From Allodiplogaster sudhausi (Eukaryota; Nematoda; Chromadorea; Rhabditida; Diplogasteridae): a DNA stretch of 64,000 nucleotides. The position numbers and the translations under genes are program-made. Below, piece by piece: positions 48,085-60,800 of the stretch. The first letter of the stretch is position 1. The number at the start of each line of letters is the position of its first letter. The stretch lies in the NCBI GenBank assembly GCA_945643635.1, contig CALZFC010000033.1, positions 1,861,001-1,925,000 of the forward strand, in the 5' to 3' direction. The notes under the pieces are model-generated. The model was not told where the DNA came from and made no database searches. It saw only the letters and a program-made list of their open reading frames with translations.

Positions 48085-48281
48085 TATCATCTATCTTGCT
48101 TATCCTACCGTTTTAATTGGTCCCGCTCTTTTCCCTCTTTCCTCTCCCTCATTCTACATAATTTCACCACTTGACACTTTTTCATTCGCTGATAACAGTA
48201 TTTCTTTATTTCTCTCTATTTCGTAACGAATATAGCGATACGTCTCGTGTTTGAACCGGCTACGGTAGATGCATCGACAGA

Positions 48282-48286
48282 GTCGC

Positions 48287-48342
<56 letters not shown>

Positions 48343-48373
48343 TTCTCTCTCTCTCTCTTTCTCTCTCTCTCTC
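48282..48373. repeat. (CT)n microsatellite
   Basis: About 90 nt of CT repeat just 3' of the channel stop codon. A similar tract lies at 48842-48965 inside the adjacent element. Confidence 0.93.
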
Positions 48374-48570
48374 CATTAATCCATGTTTGCCCGGCCACCT
48401 CATATTGTGCCAGCTAGAGATTGCCTGCGATTGTCTGCATTTCAGAAATGTGTTACAGTACTTTATTTCTGATCTCATTTTCTTACCCAAAGGGGGTCGG
48501 TGTATATTGGTCTTTTTCAAATATAACTTTGTTTACTTTGGTTGCTTTACTTTCATCATCACATATGTAT

Positions 48571-48839
48571 TCACACAAGAAAATAAAGCGTTGAGAACGC
48601 GTTTTGGCCATATCGTTGGGGTTGAAAGCGTTGAGAATGACGCTTTTAGAGGCGCCTCGGCCGACTATTTGGAAAGCGTAGACCCCCCAACGCTTTTCAG
48701 CTTTGCAAAGCGTTGATCGCAACGATTTTCAGCTTTGCAAAGCGTTGATCGCAACGCTTTTCATTGCAAAGCGTTGCGGAGTACGCTTCCCAAAATTATC
48801 TGCGATCGGCTTCTCTCTTCATTACCACTATCATTCGCA

Positions 48840-48879
<40 letters not shown>

Positions 48880-49711
48880 ACTGTCTCTCTCACTCTCTTT
48901 TACTTTCTCTTCACTGTCTCTCTCGTTCTCTCTCTCTCTCTGTCTCTCTCTTCACTGTCTCTCTCATTTAACAGGTTGTTAACTCTTCCACTTTGTCTAA
49001 CATTCGTCGTGTTAATGATTTGGAAAAGAAAAAAAAACATTTAGTCACATTAATGGAGATTGAAAGCTTTTCGGTTTTGGAAAGCGTTAGAAATACTCTG
49101 CGGCCGGAAAATCGTTTTCTGATAAGTATTGAAATCATATGACACACTAAATATGTATTTAATTTCGTGATATTTTTTGGTCTCCAACTCTTTTAGTTTT
49201 GTTTATATTGTTAATTTGACGTAGCTGAATAGACATGGACAGAGGGAGAAGAAAAGAGATGAGAGAGAAAGAGAGGCGAGAGAACGAAAGACAGATGAGA
49301 GAGAGAAAGAAAGATGAGAGAGAGAGAAGAACATCTGTGCTCAAATGACCTGGGGGGGCCCTATCACTAGGTTATCCAATGTCGGGAGGTGCTCGGGTGG
49401 GTTGGTGGCCTGGTGGTTAACGTGGGAAAATTGCGCGCGGGGGGTGGTGGTTCGGGTCCGGTCAGGAGCAAAATGTCTTTCTCTCTCTCTCTCTGTCTAC
49501 TTCTAGGTTCAAGCGACGACAACGACTCCCTACATCGCAACGGATAACAGGTTAGCTAATTAATCGACTTTTGCGAACTTTATTTTAGTTTTATTCTATT
49601 TAACTGTTGTTTTGGTCACAGAAGGGCCGAAAACAGTTAAATATGCTGTTCGCAAAAGTGAGATAATTAGCAAAACCTGATCCGGAGGATGGTGGAGGCA
49701 GAGACGATAGA

Positions 49712-49756
<45 letters not shown>

Positions 49757-50001
49757 GATAGAGAGAGAGAGTGATAAATGAGCGAGAATTAGGCGGTGGA
49801 CGGTGCAGGTGCGATGATAAGACGAAAGCGTTAGTCTCAACGCTTTGCCCTCGCCGAGGGCTTCTAACGCTTTCTTACCCAACGCTTTCAAACCAACGCT
49901 TTGAAATGACCCGATTCCTACGGTCCTAACCGTTAGGATTTTCTATGACGATTCAAACCGTAGCCAAAAGCGTAGTTTTCAACGCTTTCTTTTCTTGTGT
50001 G
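48571..50001. mobile_element. 1.4-kb element with CACACAAGAAAA inverted ends and AAAGCGTTG repeats
   Basis: The outer ends are inverted: CACACAAGAAAATAAAGCGTTG at 48571 and CAACGCTTTCTTTTCTTGTGTG to 50001. The subterminal regions hold many short AAAGCGTTG/CAACGCTTT copies in both orientations (48600-48790 and 49826-49990), giving a stem-like structure. The middle has CT tracts and a tRNA-like A/B-box unit near 49398-49470. No clear target duplication and no transposase. Confidence 0.65.
49398..49475 (+). repeat. tRNA-like (SINE-like) unit
   Basis: TGGTGGCCTGGTGGTTAACG (A-box-like) is followed about 30 nt later by GTGGTTCGGGTCCGG (B-box-like). It does not form a cloverleaf. It is another instance of the tRNA-like units seen inside foldbacks elsewhere in this window. 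Confidence 0.4.
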
Positions 50002-50193
50002 TTATGGCTGCAATATTTGCAGCATTCTTCTTTAAATCCCGTTTCCATGTCACGCTCATCATTCGCAAGTACAAATATGGATTTCATGAAATAAAGGTTT
50101 GAAATTTTTCTACAGTTGATAATGCAACACGTCATAGGAGGTCGTTTATCTAGTAATCAGCACGAGAACTAATTTAGTGCAGAGAGCGATATT

Positions 50194-50292
50194 ATGGAAC
50201 ACGAGATGGGTGAAGCTGATTTTAACGATATGGTGGTCGGAGGATATCAGAGTGTGCCATCTGGATCTTTTGTTCTCATCCCTTTATCCTTG
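50194..50292 (+). CDS. possible isolated exon of unknown gene
   Basis: An ATG at 50194 opens an acidic reading frame of normal composition (MEHEMGEADFNDMVVGGY..) ending at a GT donor (gtatgg). Downstream to 53.9 kb only short non-repetitive islands occur between CT tracts, for example near 50726-50790, 51250-51330 and 53085-53165. I could not link them into a gene. It may be a distant 5' exon of the Pbx-like gene or of an unseen gene. Confidence 0.25.
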
Positions 50293-50312
50293 GTATGGCA
50301 TCTCTCTCTCTA

Positions 50313-50374
<62 letters not shown>

Positions 50375-50874
50375 GGTCCTCTTCTCGTGGATCTCACTGC
50401 CTCCAGCAAAGTTCCCGCCTCTAAATGCAAAAGCGTACAGGCAGAAATAAAGAGATGGAGGCAGAAAGAAAAGGCCAGAGCCAGAAACTGACTTTCCGAG
50501 TCTCTCCTCTCTCTATCTCCTCTCTCTACTCAACACAGTCTCTCGTCCTTTGTGGCTATATGGTGGCCGACTCTTCGCAGTGCAGTAGTTGCCGCCTTCT
50601 TCATCTCCTTCTCTCACTTTCTTTCCCTCTACTCTCTAAGAGTACACACTCTCTCGTCGTCCGGCCTTCTCTCTGCACTCTCCTCATCTGTCATGCTATC
50701 TCGCCCTGCAACGCACTCGGGTGATTGATGGCTCTCCTGGCAGCAGCAGCATCGAGGCCTCTGATGCGGCCAGGAGAAGGAGACCCCGACTCGGTCCGAC
50801 TCTTGCTTTCTCTCATTCTTCTCCCTGTGCATACTCTCTCGCATGTCTCTTTCTGCTTGCCTCGTGCCTGCCTC

Positions 50875-50932
<58 letters not shown>

Positions 50933-51166
50933 GTCAACCCCCAGCCGTCCTCTTTCGAAGGCGGCCTGGCCACATCTTCTATCTTCCCTTCCTTCTTTCT
51001 TCATCTTGCCTCCTCTTTGTCTGAGTGGAAAGGGAGACATGCCACTCAGTCAGCCGTTAGAGAAGGTGCGAGGAGCTAAGAATGAGTGATTTGTTGTATG
51101 TCCGAAACATCGCGAGATTGGATTGGACGCCTTGTCTTCCTCTCGCAATGAGTGTGTCAGCATTTC

Positions 51167-51212
<46 letters not shown>

Positions 51213-52639
51213 CCCTCTCTCTCCTTTTCTCTCTACGCCATTCATCGGTCAGAGATGTGATGGATTGGCCGGCGTCGTGAAGGATGTCATCTCCTTCATC
51301 GGACATGCCGACGATGGTTCCCGCAGAAGAACGGAAACGTCTCTCTCACTCTCTCTCGTTCCTTTATTCCTCTCTCTCTCTCTCTCTCTCGCTCACTCTC
51401 GCTCTCTCTCTCTCTCCCTCCCTCGCACTCACACTTACATTTTCTAGAAGATGTAAATCGCTTCCGACGTTCTTGCCTTAGTCATTTCTCAGCTGTCACG
51501 CATCATTCATTGCATTTATATGGTTTTCATCCTGACAAGAAACCTACTATATAGTGGCCGCGAGAATCCAATAAATAAATGAGCAATAGATCGCAATCGT
51601 TAATTCTAAACGCTAAATTAGTTCGCCCGCGGACTAATGAAGTAGCCCAAGGCTCTCTCTCACTCTCGCTCTCACTCTCTCGCTCTCACTCACTCTCTCT
51701 ATCTCTCTCTCTCTTTCACACACACACTCTCTCGTCCTCTTGCTCTTACTCTCTCTCTCTCTTGCTCTCTCCCACACTCCTACTCTTTATCTCGCTCTCT
51801 CGCCCTCCAACTCTCTCTCCCTCTATTTCATTCTTTAACATCCACGCACGGTAATCAATGCATTTGAAAGTGGCAATAAAAATTTAAGGAGCCCAAATCT
51901 TCCTGGCTTGTACTTCACTATACTACTCGAATTTATGCCCACATCTCTCTATTTCTCTCTTTTTCCCTTCCTCTGGCTCTCTCGTTCTCTCTCTATTTCT
52001 TCCTCTCTTTCTCTATGTCTCTCTTTCTCCCTTCTCTATCTCTTGCTCCCTCTGTCTAGATTCTCCTTATCAGTTATTTTCTCAACAGAAGAGCACATAA
52101 GTAGTCATTTCTCACTCACTGCAAGAATTGCTCAATCAAATCTTCGTTTCCGTCCAACTTCTGTTCTGTCTTAGTCCTTCCCTCCTTATTTCTCTGTCTC
52201 TGTCTGTTTCTCTCTTTGTCCCCTTCTCTCGCTCCCCCTCCCTTTCAATACTTGCCATATTGTTTGTTTGACGGCGGGTGTTCACTTGCTCTGATAGATG
52301 TCTTCACTCATCAAACTGGACTGTTCAGTCAATTTGCCACTCTAATCACTTTGATGAGAAATGATTGCAGAAGAAATGAGAGAAGAGCTGTGGCCGGAAC
52401 ACCTTTTCGATTTACCCTCTCTCTCTCTCTCCCTCTCTCTATCTCTCTCTTTCTCTCTCTCCCACTTACACACTCTTTCTCGTGAATAATCTATTCTTCC
52501 TTTCACTCTTTTGCAGGCACATGGTTGTGGATGAGCATAGAGAGTAATCCCATTCATTGGCTCTCCCTTGGACTGGCCTCAGATCCATCAACTAAATGCC
52601 CAATCAATCTTGCTTTCTCTTCCTCTCCATGCCTTCTCT

Positions 52640-52682
<43 letters not shown>

Positions 52683-53957
52683 CTCCCTCTCCACTGATTG
52701 CATGTTCTCTCTTTCTCTCTCTTCTCGCACGCTCCTCGCCAATCAAACGTGCTCCGCTACTCGCCCGTATCATCAACTGGAATAGACAACTCTCTGAGTG
52801 TCAGCACGGCCGGTCACTTCTGACAAGCTGTCTCTCACGCTAATTCATGACATCTTCACCTTCGAGAGACATCGTTTATCTCTTTCTGTCTAATCACCTT
52901 TCGTTTCTTTCTTCTTTTATTTCCTTTTTCTTCTTTCTCTACATTCTTTCATTTATCTACATTAATCAACAATCTCTAATTAATCTACACTTTGATATAT
53001 CACAGCATAATTCCAATCTCTAGGGAATCTTTGGGTGGCTGAAAAAGTAATTTAATTGGCCCTGTACAACAAGTCTCTCTTCCCAGCCAATTTGGGTTGT
53101 TTGGTGGGAGCTCGTTGTCGGTGCCTTCTCATTCGCAGGGATACAGCCGCGCGACTACCGAGGTCATGTCCTCCTTCTCTTCCTCTCTCTCTCCCTTTCT
53201 CTTTCTCCATCTCTCTTTCACTCTCTCTCTCTCTCCCTCTCTCTCTCACTCTCTCACTCTCTCTCTCTCACTCTCTTTCCTTTTCTGCTCGATCAATGAC
53301 TATTTGACTCCTCCACACGAGATACGCAGGTGGCAGCCATCGGGCGGCAAACTGTGAAAGAAGGAAAGAAGGGAGAAGACTTTGTATCTCCCTTCTTTTT
53401 GTCCTTTTCACAGTTTTTCTCTCCATCGTTCTCTCACTCTCTTTCCATTCCTCTTTTAACCGCTCTCTAATTCTCTCTCTCTCTTCCCCTCGCTCTCTCT
53501 CTCGCTCTTCCTCTCTCTCTCTTTATCTCGCTCTTCCTCTCTGTCTATCTCTGCTTCTCACGGTCAGTCTCCTAGTATCAGACCCTCCCCATCGCACTTA
53601 ATGACTCGTTCAACTCGTTGTCTTTCATTCCTTTCTCCCATGTGAAGGCAGAGTTTGAATAGCATTTGATTGAGGGGAGTGATTACGGGAATTTCGCCAT
53701 GTTCTCCACTGAAGAGTGGCAGACAAAGCGGGCGATCCGGACATCTCATCATTTATCTTGAAGGGATGAGTGAATGAACTGTCATTTAACATTCTTCCCC
53801 TCTCTCTCTCTTTCCCTCTCTCTCCGTCTCTTTCTCTCTTGTTCTCGTTTCCTCCTTTCCCTTTTAAATGGTCTCCCTCCCCCCTACTCGTAAATCTTTC
53901 CCCGCTTCCTTCATCGCACTTTGCAATGCTGACGAACGATCGAGAAAGAAGCGAAAG
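50293..53957. repeat. long CT-rich low-complexity region
   Basis: Pyrimidine tracts dominate the plus strand (for example 50300-50372, 51155-51225, 51340-51435, 51655-51830, 52420-52460, 52638-52680, 53170-53285, 53460-53560, 53800-53850), plus one (GA)n at 50878-50928. Apart from a few short islands there is no support for coding. The many Leu/Ser-rich frames are shadows of the repeat. Confidence 0.8.
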
Positions 53958-54955
53958 ATGTCGGAATTGTTTATGATGAGCATGGGGAGCAGGATGAATG
54001 GTGTCTTAAAGGAGCCGTCGATGGACCAAGCGGGCCCGGCCGGAGGGGGCGGCCCTCTTCCCTTCCAACATCTCCTCGATGAACTCGCACGCATTCAACA
54101 ACTCACTCTCGATGACGTGGACACCTCGAGGAAGCACGCCCTCCGCGCCCATCCCATGCAGCCTGCGCTCTTCCAGATTCTCTGCGAGATCAAGGAGAAG
54201 ACTTGTCAGTCACACCTTGGAATGTCCTCCTATTTGACTAGCTCGTCTTTCATTCTGTTTGCTGTTATCGTTTTCCTTATTATTATTATGATCCTTCCTC
54301 TCCGTTTTCCTTATGACTGACATTGGTTCCATCTCTCTCTCCGTCTACCTTCTCTCTTCAGCCTTGGCAGTCCGCGCGGGACCCGATGAGCAGCCAGAAG
54401 ACCAGCAGTTGATGCGGCTAGATAACATGCTCGTCGCTGAGGGCGTCGCTGGGCCAGAGAAGGTCGGTGTCATAATTATTTTACATCGAAAGTTATTTTT
54501 GAACGAACAAAAATCGTATGTCTTCTTTATCAATATTAACATGTGTTTTTAATGATTCAACGATAACAGTGGAATATTTGACGTATTTTCGTGTGCAGGT
54601 TCCGCCGATGCAAGTGGATGGATCTGGCTCGGACCAATCGGATTACAAGGCGAAGCTCACGCACATTCGATCTGTCTACGGACAGGAGATCAGCAAATAT
54701 GAAGCTGTTTGTTAAATTCATTCTCATTTTGACTCCTCTGCTCACTCTCAGATGACAAATAACTTTGCTTTTGATAACATTTCAGGCATGCGCCGAGTTC
54801 ACGCAGCACGTGAAGCAGCTGCTGGCCGAGCAGACCTGCCTCAGGCCGATCACCCATAGAGAGATCGAGAGGATGGTCGGCGTCATTCAGAAGAAGTTCT
54901 CCGGCATTCAGGTCGGAGATCTCTCTCTCTCTCACTCTCTTTCTCTCACTCTCTT

Positions 54956-54986
<31 letters not shown>

Positions 54987-55928
54987 TTCTCCCTCTCTTT
55001 CCTTTTTCCTTTCTTTCTCTCTCTCTCGCTGTCCATTACATGATGCCCTCATTTAGGTTCAACTGAAGCAGTCGATTTGTGAGGCCGTGATGATCCTCCG
55101 ATCTCGATTCCTCGATGCACGAAGGAAAAGACGGAACTTTAGCAAGCAAGCGACAGAGGTGTGTTGTCTCAATTGGTACTTCGCATTCCACATCACTAAT
55201 TACTATTCTCATTTATTAATTATTGCATTAATAATAGATAATTAAAACAGGTGTTGAATGAATACTTCTACGCGCACCTTTCGAACCCCTACCCCAGTGA
55301 AGAGGCCAAAGAAGAGCTCGCTCGGCAATGCAACATTACAGTTTCTCAGGTTCATCCCCAAACTCTTGCATATTGATTGTGAAGTGATTTCCTTCTTTTG
55401 TTACAGTTTAGTTAACTGTTGGAGAATGCGATGAGTTAAAACTTCCCCTTGAAGGTGTCGAATTGGTTTGGCAATAAGCGAATTCGTTACAAAAAGAACA
55501 TCGCAAAGGCGCAAGAGGAGCAGAATATGTATGCGGCGAAGAAGGCGCACTCCATTGGCGGTACGATACCATACGCTTCTATCAACGGTTACTCTTTCCA
55601 ATCCCTTCTCTGCCTCTTTCCGTCTCTTCTCTGTCTCTTTCTCTCCCTTCTCTGCCTCTTTCCCTCTCTTCCCTGTCTCCTTCCCTCTCTTCTCTGGCTC
55701 TTTCCTTCCCTTCTCTGTCTCTTACTTTACTCTTCCCTCGCAGCTGCCCAATACGGGATGTTGACTGGCGCGGGCCCGGCCGGGATGCTCGCCCCCTACC
55801 ACCCTGCTATCATGGGCCATCCCGGGCTGCACTCCATGGGCCCGCCCCCGCCTCCCTTCGATCTAAGCTCCGCCTACTCCGATCCTCAAGTTGTCAGTTC
55901 TCTCGGCCCATTTCTTGTCCCAGAATAA
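53958..55928 (+). CDS. ceh-20: PBC-class TALE homeodomain transcription factor (CEH-20/Pbx/Extradenticle-like)
   Basis: Exons: 53958-54204, 54362-54462, 54599-54706, 54786-54911, 55057-55158, 55251-55349, 55455-55560 and 55744-55928. PBC-A is visible from [15 protein letters not shown] through [12 protein letters not shown] and [23 protein letters not shown] includes [14 protein letters not shown]. The TALE homeodomain starts at [14 protein letters not shown] and has the three-residue loop extension ([15 protein letters not shown]) and the recognition helix [14 protein letters not shown]. Pbx proteins bind DNA with Hox and Meis partners in patterning. Nematodes have ceh-20, ceh-40 and ceh-60, and the extensive PBC/homeodomain identity fits ceh-20 best, but orthology is inferred. 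The Gly/Pro-rich tail ends at 55928. An alternative terminal exon could begin at 56651. The intron 54912-55056 is mostly CT repeat. Confidence 0.95.
55561..55743. repeat. minisatellite-like CT intron of the Pbx gene
   Basis: The intron is built from repeated TTCTCTGCCTCTTTCCCTCTC-like units (about 55595-55735). It stays open in the exon frame, so read-through would add a Phe/Ser/Leu-rich stretch. Homology favours splicing it out. Confidence 0.75.
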
Positions 55929-56757
55929 TAACACATCTCTCTGTAATTTGTTTTCTTTCGAAGTGATCGCCATTCTTTTTTACTAGTGAAAGGAGAAGAG
56001 AATGCCTAACAAGTCGAGAGAGAACTTTGGCTTTTCTTTAATTAACCAAGCTATGTTCCTAGATGGGTTCGCAGTACCTGCAACAATCGCATATGGATCC
56101 TTCAGACAGCAAGTAACCCAGCCAGAGTCTTTAGTTTTCTTCAGATAACGCTATTCGCTAAATTAACATGTTGATTGTAATGAGCCTTGGAATCTCGATC
56201 GCATAAGTCAGTGCAACCCTGCCAATGTTAACGGGGGATGATCCTCTCCTTGAATAAGCTGCATTATTCGTATTGTCTTCTTGTAATTCCACCCTTCCCA
56301 GTCGAGCTTTGCTATACAGTACACAATTCAGCACCACGTAGCATTTTAATATATGTATAATCACATGCTTTCAATTTCTTAGTCTCTTTTGAGTGAGAAT
56401 GACACAAAAACATATGTAATTATTTGCACTCCCACTTAATCATTAATGCTTTAGTTCGCAACTTTGAGATAACATCTATCGTTTCTTGTTTTAATATTCT
56501 TGTTGTTTTCTCCCTTCAATATTTGATACAAGTTACTTATTGAAAACTCCATGAATTTTGTTTTCATTGTAGCTCATATGAATATGAACTCTTTGGCTCT
56601 CGTATGTTTATCCAGTGATTGAACCCAACATCAGACTGACGCGTCCAGGTCTTCTACGAGGAGTCGTACGGAGAGCTGCCAGTCCATCTCCCACTCCTAG
56701 TCTAGCCTCTCACTTCACTGTGGCAGTGACCATCCATTGTATACGTACACCTCTCTT

Positions 56758-56817
<60 letters not shown>

Positions 56818-57885
56818 TCTCTCTTTCTTCCCCTACCATCCATTTTGCTATTGCAACAAACCTTCATTACGGGATGATAAAGAGAATGACTTCACAGACA
56901 TGAATATTTGCGGCAACAACTTCAAATGTTCAATCCTTGAATTCCCGAGGGAAAATTGTGGGATCGGATATCAGGAGAAAAGAAGAAGGTTTTAATGAAA
57001 AGATTACTGCGAGATAGAAAATGGTAAAGTAACCGGGCTTCGATAAGGCCACAGTTTTCAAATGTTGAAATAACATCACCCACTTTCAAGAAATTCGATC
57101 TCGTTACGCAATTTCATCACTCTTCATAGAGCGAACACGAAAGATAAGCGTTAAAAAATGTAACCCTTTCTTCTGTTTATTAATATAGCTAAGAATAAGA
57201 TTAAAGAAATACGCGGGGCAAAGGCCAAGTGTTTCTCGTTTTCCGGGGGATCAGGAGAGATCCTTTCTTTTATATAAATAGAACAAACTACCATCAAAAC
57301 CATAGAAACCATTATTCTGGTGAAGTTCGTGACAATTTCGAGCTGTCTGCATACACTCCCGCAATTGACTTAAGATGTAAACAACTCAATGTAAACAGGA
57401 CATTTTACTACTAGAAGCGTCTGTGATCTCATGAAAAGTTCGAAATCAATCCGCACAAATATTTATCCACAAGAATGTCGGGATAATCGGAGGATGTTTG
57501 GAGAGAGGAATGATCTGATAGCAAGAGACCATCAGTTGTGGCAGCCAGTCAGAATCCCTTCAGAGAGGGATTGGCAGCCATCCAGGAGCAGTCTCAGGAA
57601 TAGTACTCCTGGACAGTGAGAGAAGGAATGGCAGACGCTGGCAGTGGCGGCACTCCATCAGCCATCTCCTCAAGCATCAATCATTGCACGGTGGGAGAAG
57701 CGACGGTCTCTCTCCAACCTGGTTGCCTGCTCGTCCCTCCACAGCCGACTCACCCACCAGCGTCAGCTGCACTTCACTCTCCACCTTCAAAGCTTAGCCC
57801 CTTTTAGGAAAGTATGGAAGTAGGACACAGAGAGCGAGAGAGAGAGCGAGAGAGAGAGAGCGAGACAGGGCGAGAGATAGATGGA
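55929..57885. other. spacer between the Pbx-like gene and the convergent membrane-protein gene
   Basis: Mostly non-coding. It holds a (CT)n at 56757-56816 and a possible alternative Pbx exon at 56651-56701 (VFYEESYGELP then stop). The open frames at 57431-57807 (+) have no recognisable homology. The 3' UTRs of the two convergent genes should lie here. Confidence 0.55.
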
Positions 57886-60800
57886 TTACACCTCAGAGCC
57901 AGAGACACGTGCCTCGTCGGGGTATGGATCGACGGCGCCGTCGGGCACCTTTGGCAGAAGAAGAACCGCTTCCGGCACCTGGGGCACTGGCACGGGCTTC
58001 GGCTCAATCAGGTAAATATTACATTTTGTTGGACTTCGCTAAGGTTTAGCTACTATCTTTGCCATTCACTCCGACTTAGTCTAACCTTGAGAGGTCTGCT
58101 GCTGAATCTGCTGCTTCCTCTCGGCTGCGGATTCTTCTTCACAACCACTCGTCGCGCTCTCTTCCTCTCCTAGGCAACAAAACTTGATTTGTTAATTGTT
58201 GTTATTTACTTCTAAGAGCGATATGAGATGACCTCTTTTTTCATCGCCCAGCACGTGATGCAAATGATCAGAGCAATTATAACAAGAGCGAAGATGAGCA
58301 GCCCGATGATCAGATACTCCGCCCTGAAGATCCGTTAGATTATTTTATCATTATCCATTTTAATTCACTAATTGTCTATCTTGAAAGCAGCACAATTAGC
58401 AGTGACCAAGGGATCGCCGGCTCGGTGGTCGTTGCTGGAAGAGATGAACTCTGTTCATGGCTGTTGGTGTTCTCGTATTTCCTCATACTTCTGAGTCTTC
58501 CAGCATCTATTCAGGTAATCGATTAAGAGAGCCTCTCTGTAAGACTCAAGTAGGCCGCTATGGACGCCTGCCCTAGAAAAATTTTGTATTTCTATAACCT
58601 TGAAAACATTATGAGGGATGCGTATAGTGTTCATAACGAAGTTTAGATGGTCGAAAATGTTTCGAAATTTTTTTTCTCTTAGTTATAAGTCTAATTGCTC
58701 AAAAACTTTGGGAGACCATATCTTAAGTAATACTTAATATTTCACGAAAATCTTTTTAATGTTAGATTCCTTGTTCAAAATTACACAAAAAAGTCCGTGG
58801 CGGCTATTTTCGAAAAAAATTATTTTTATGCCTTTTGCCCAATTTAATTTTTTGAAATGTCGTTTTCAGACAATAACTTTTTTTTTACTATTACTCACAA
58901 AAAACTGAATCATCCATTAGAAAGAGCAGGAAAAACTACACATAATATGTTTCTACGAGGAAAAATCTCGATTACTTTTTTGGTATCTCAATTTGAATAT
59001 CGGTTTCTAAGCAAATTTCGGGGTTGGCTGCAAACCACGATATCAATCAAACTTCATAAATTCTTAAACTAAATAGTCCATTTGATGTAATTTTTTATGC
59101 TCTTCAAAATGGTATATGATTTGTACATTAAAAAATTAAGTCTTAAGGTCGAAAATTGACTTTTTGTGTTTTAGGTCAATTTCTGGTGTTCAAATACGTA
59201 TACTTTGGACCTTTACTGGGTCTTGTACTCTGATTTACAAAATAATATTCAGACTAAAAGAAAGAGCAGCTAAAACTGAGTCGGATATAGCTTTATTACC
59301 AAAATCAGAGGATACTTTTTTGGGAACATGTATTTGAATGTTGCCTGTTGAAGGCGATATTACTGAATATTTCTTAGAAAATATTTCAAAATTGTCATTT
59401 TGAAACATCTAGCACCCAATAATGGGTGTTCCATGATTCTTTGAAGTTCGTTTATGATATACCGCTCAAAAGTACTCAAAAAGTCAAGAAATTTCATTTT
59501 TACGAGCCTAGATGGCGATATAAATGTACGAAAACTCCTTCGAAGCCAACTATCAGGTCATTTGTGAGCCCGATTACCAAGAAGGTCATAACCATTCGAA
59601 AGAGCAGAGACTTTTACATAATATATCCACCGATGAAAGTGCAAAACCTGTACATTTTTCAGAAATCTTGAAATGTCGAAAAAAAGCGACTTCAGGTTTC
59701 GAGTATTTTGAGCTGTTCTGCGAAAGCTGGTTAAATGGTAACTATGTTCTGAAAACTCTACCATAATGTTTGTTGAGACGAGAAACATGAATTTGATGTT
59801 CATTTTCTACTTTTGAGTACCATCCATGGCACGCTTGATCGAAATGAATTTTTTTTGCATATTATATTTTATTATTCTGGCAAAAGTAGCATGGATGGCA
59901 CTCAAAAGTAGAAAATGAACATCAAATTCATGTTTCTCGTCTCAACAAACATTATGGTAGAGTTTTCAGAACATAGTTTCCATTTTTACCAGCTTTCGCA
60001 GAACAGCTCAAAATACTCGAAACCTGAAGTCGATTTTTTTCGACATTTCAAGATTTCTGAAAAATGTACAGGTTTTGCACTTTCATCGGTGGATATATTA
60101 TGTAAATGTCTCTGCTCTTTCGAATGGTTATGACCTTCTTGGCAATCGGGCTCACAAATGACCTGATAGTTGGCTTCGAAGGAGTTTTCGTACATTTATA
60201 TCGCCATCTATGCTCGTAAAAATGAAATTTCTTGACTTTTTGAGTACTTTGAGCGGTATATCATAAACGAACTTCAAAGAATCATGGAACACCCATTATT
60301 GTGTGCTTGATGTTTCAAAATGACAATTTTGAAATATTTTCTAAGAACTATTCAGTAATATCGCCTTCAACAGGCAACATTCAAATACATGTTCCCAAAA
60401 AAGTATCCTCTGATTTTGGTAATAAAGCTATATCCGACTCAGTTTTAGCTGCTCTTTCTTTTAGTCTGAATATTATTTTGTAAATCAGAGTACAAGACCC
60501 AGTAAAGGTCCAAAGTATACGTATTTGAACACCAGAAATTGACCTAAAACACAAAAAGTCAATTTTCGACCTTAAGACTTAATTTTTTTATGTACAAATC
60601 ATATACCATTTTGAAAAGCATAAAAAATTACATCGAATGGACTATTTAGTTTAAGAATTTATGAAGTTTGATTGATATCGTGGTTTGCAGCCAACCCCGA
60701 AATTTGCTTAGAAACCGATATTCAAATGGAGATACCCAAAAAAAGGTAATCGAGATTTTTCCTCGTAGAAACATATTATCTGTGGTTTTTCCTGCTCTTT

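Noticed and set aside
57616..57807. 63-codon plus-strand frame as a gene
   Set aside because: No homology, no good splice sites, and the next exon-like stretch (57886-58002) fits the minus-strand membrane protein in frame and phase.
57820..58173. Plus-strand frame overlapping the last exons of the membrane protein
   Set aside because: It is opened by the GA repeat and is antisense to two exons that join in phase on the minus strand.
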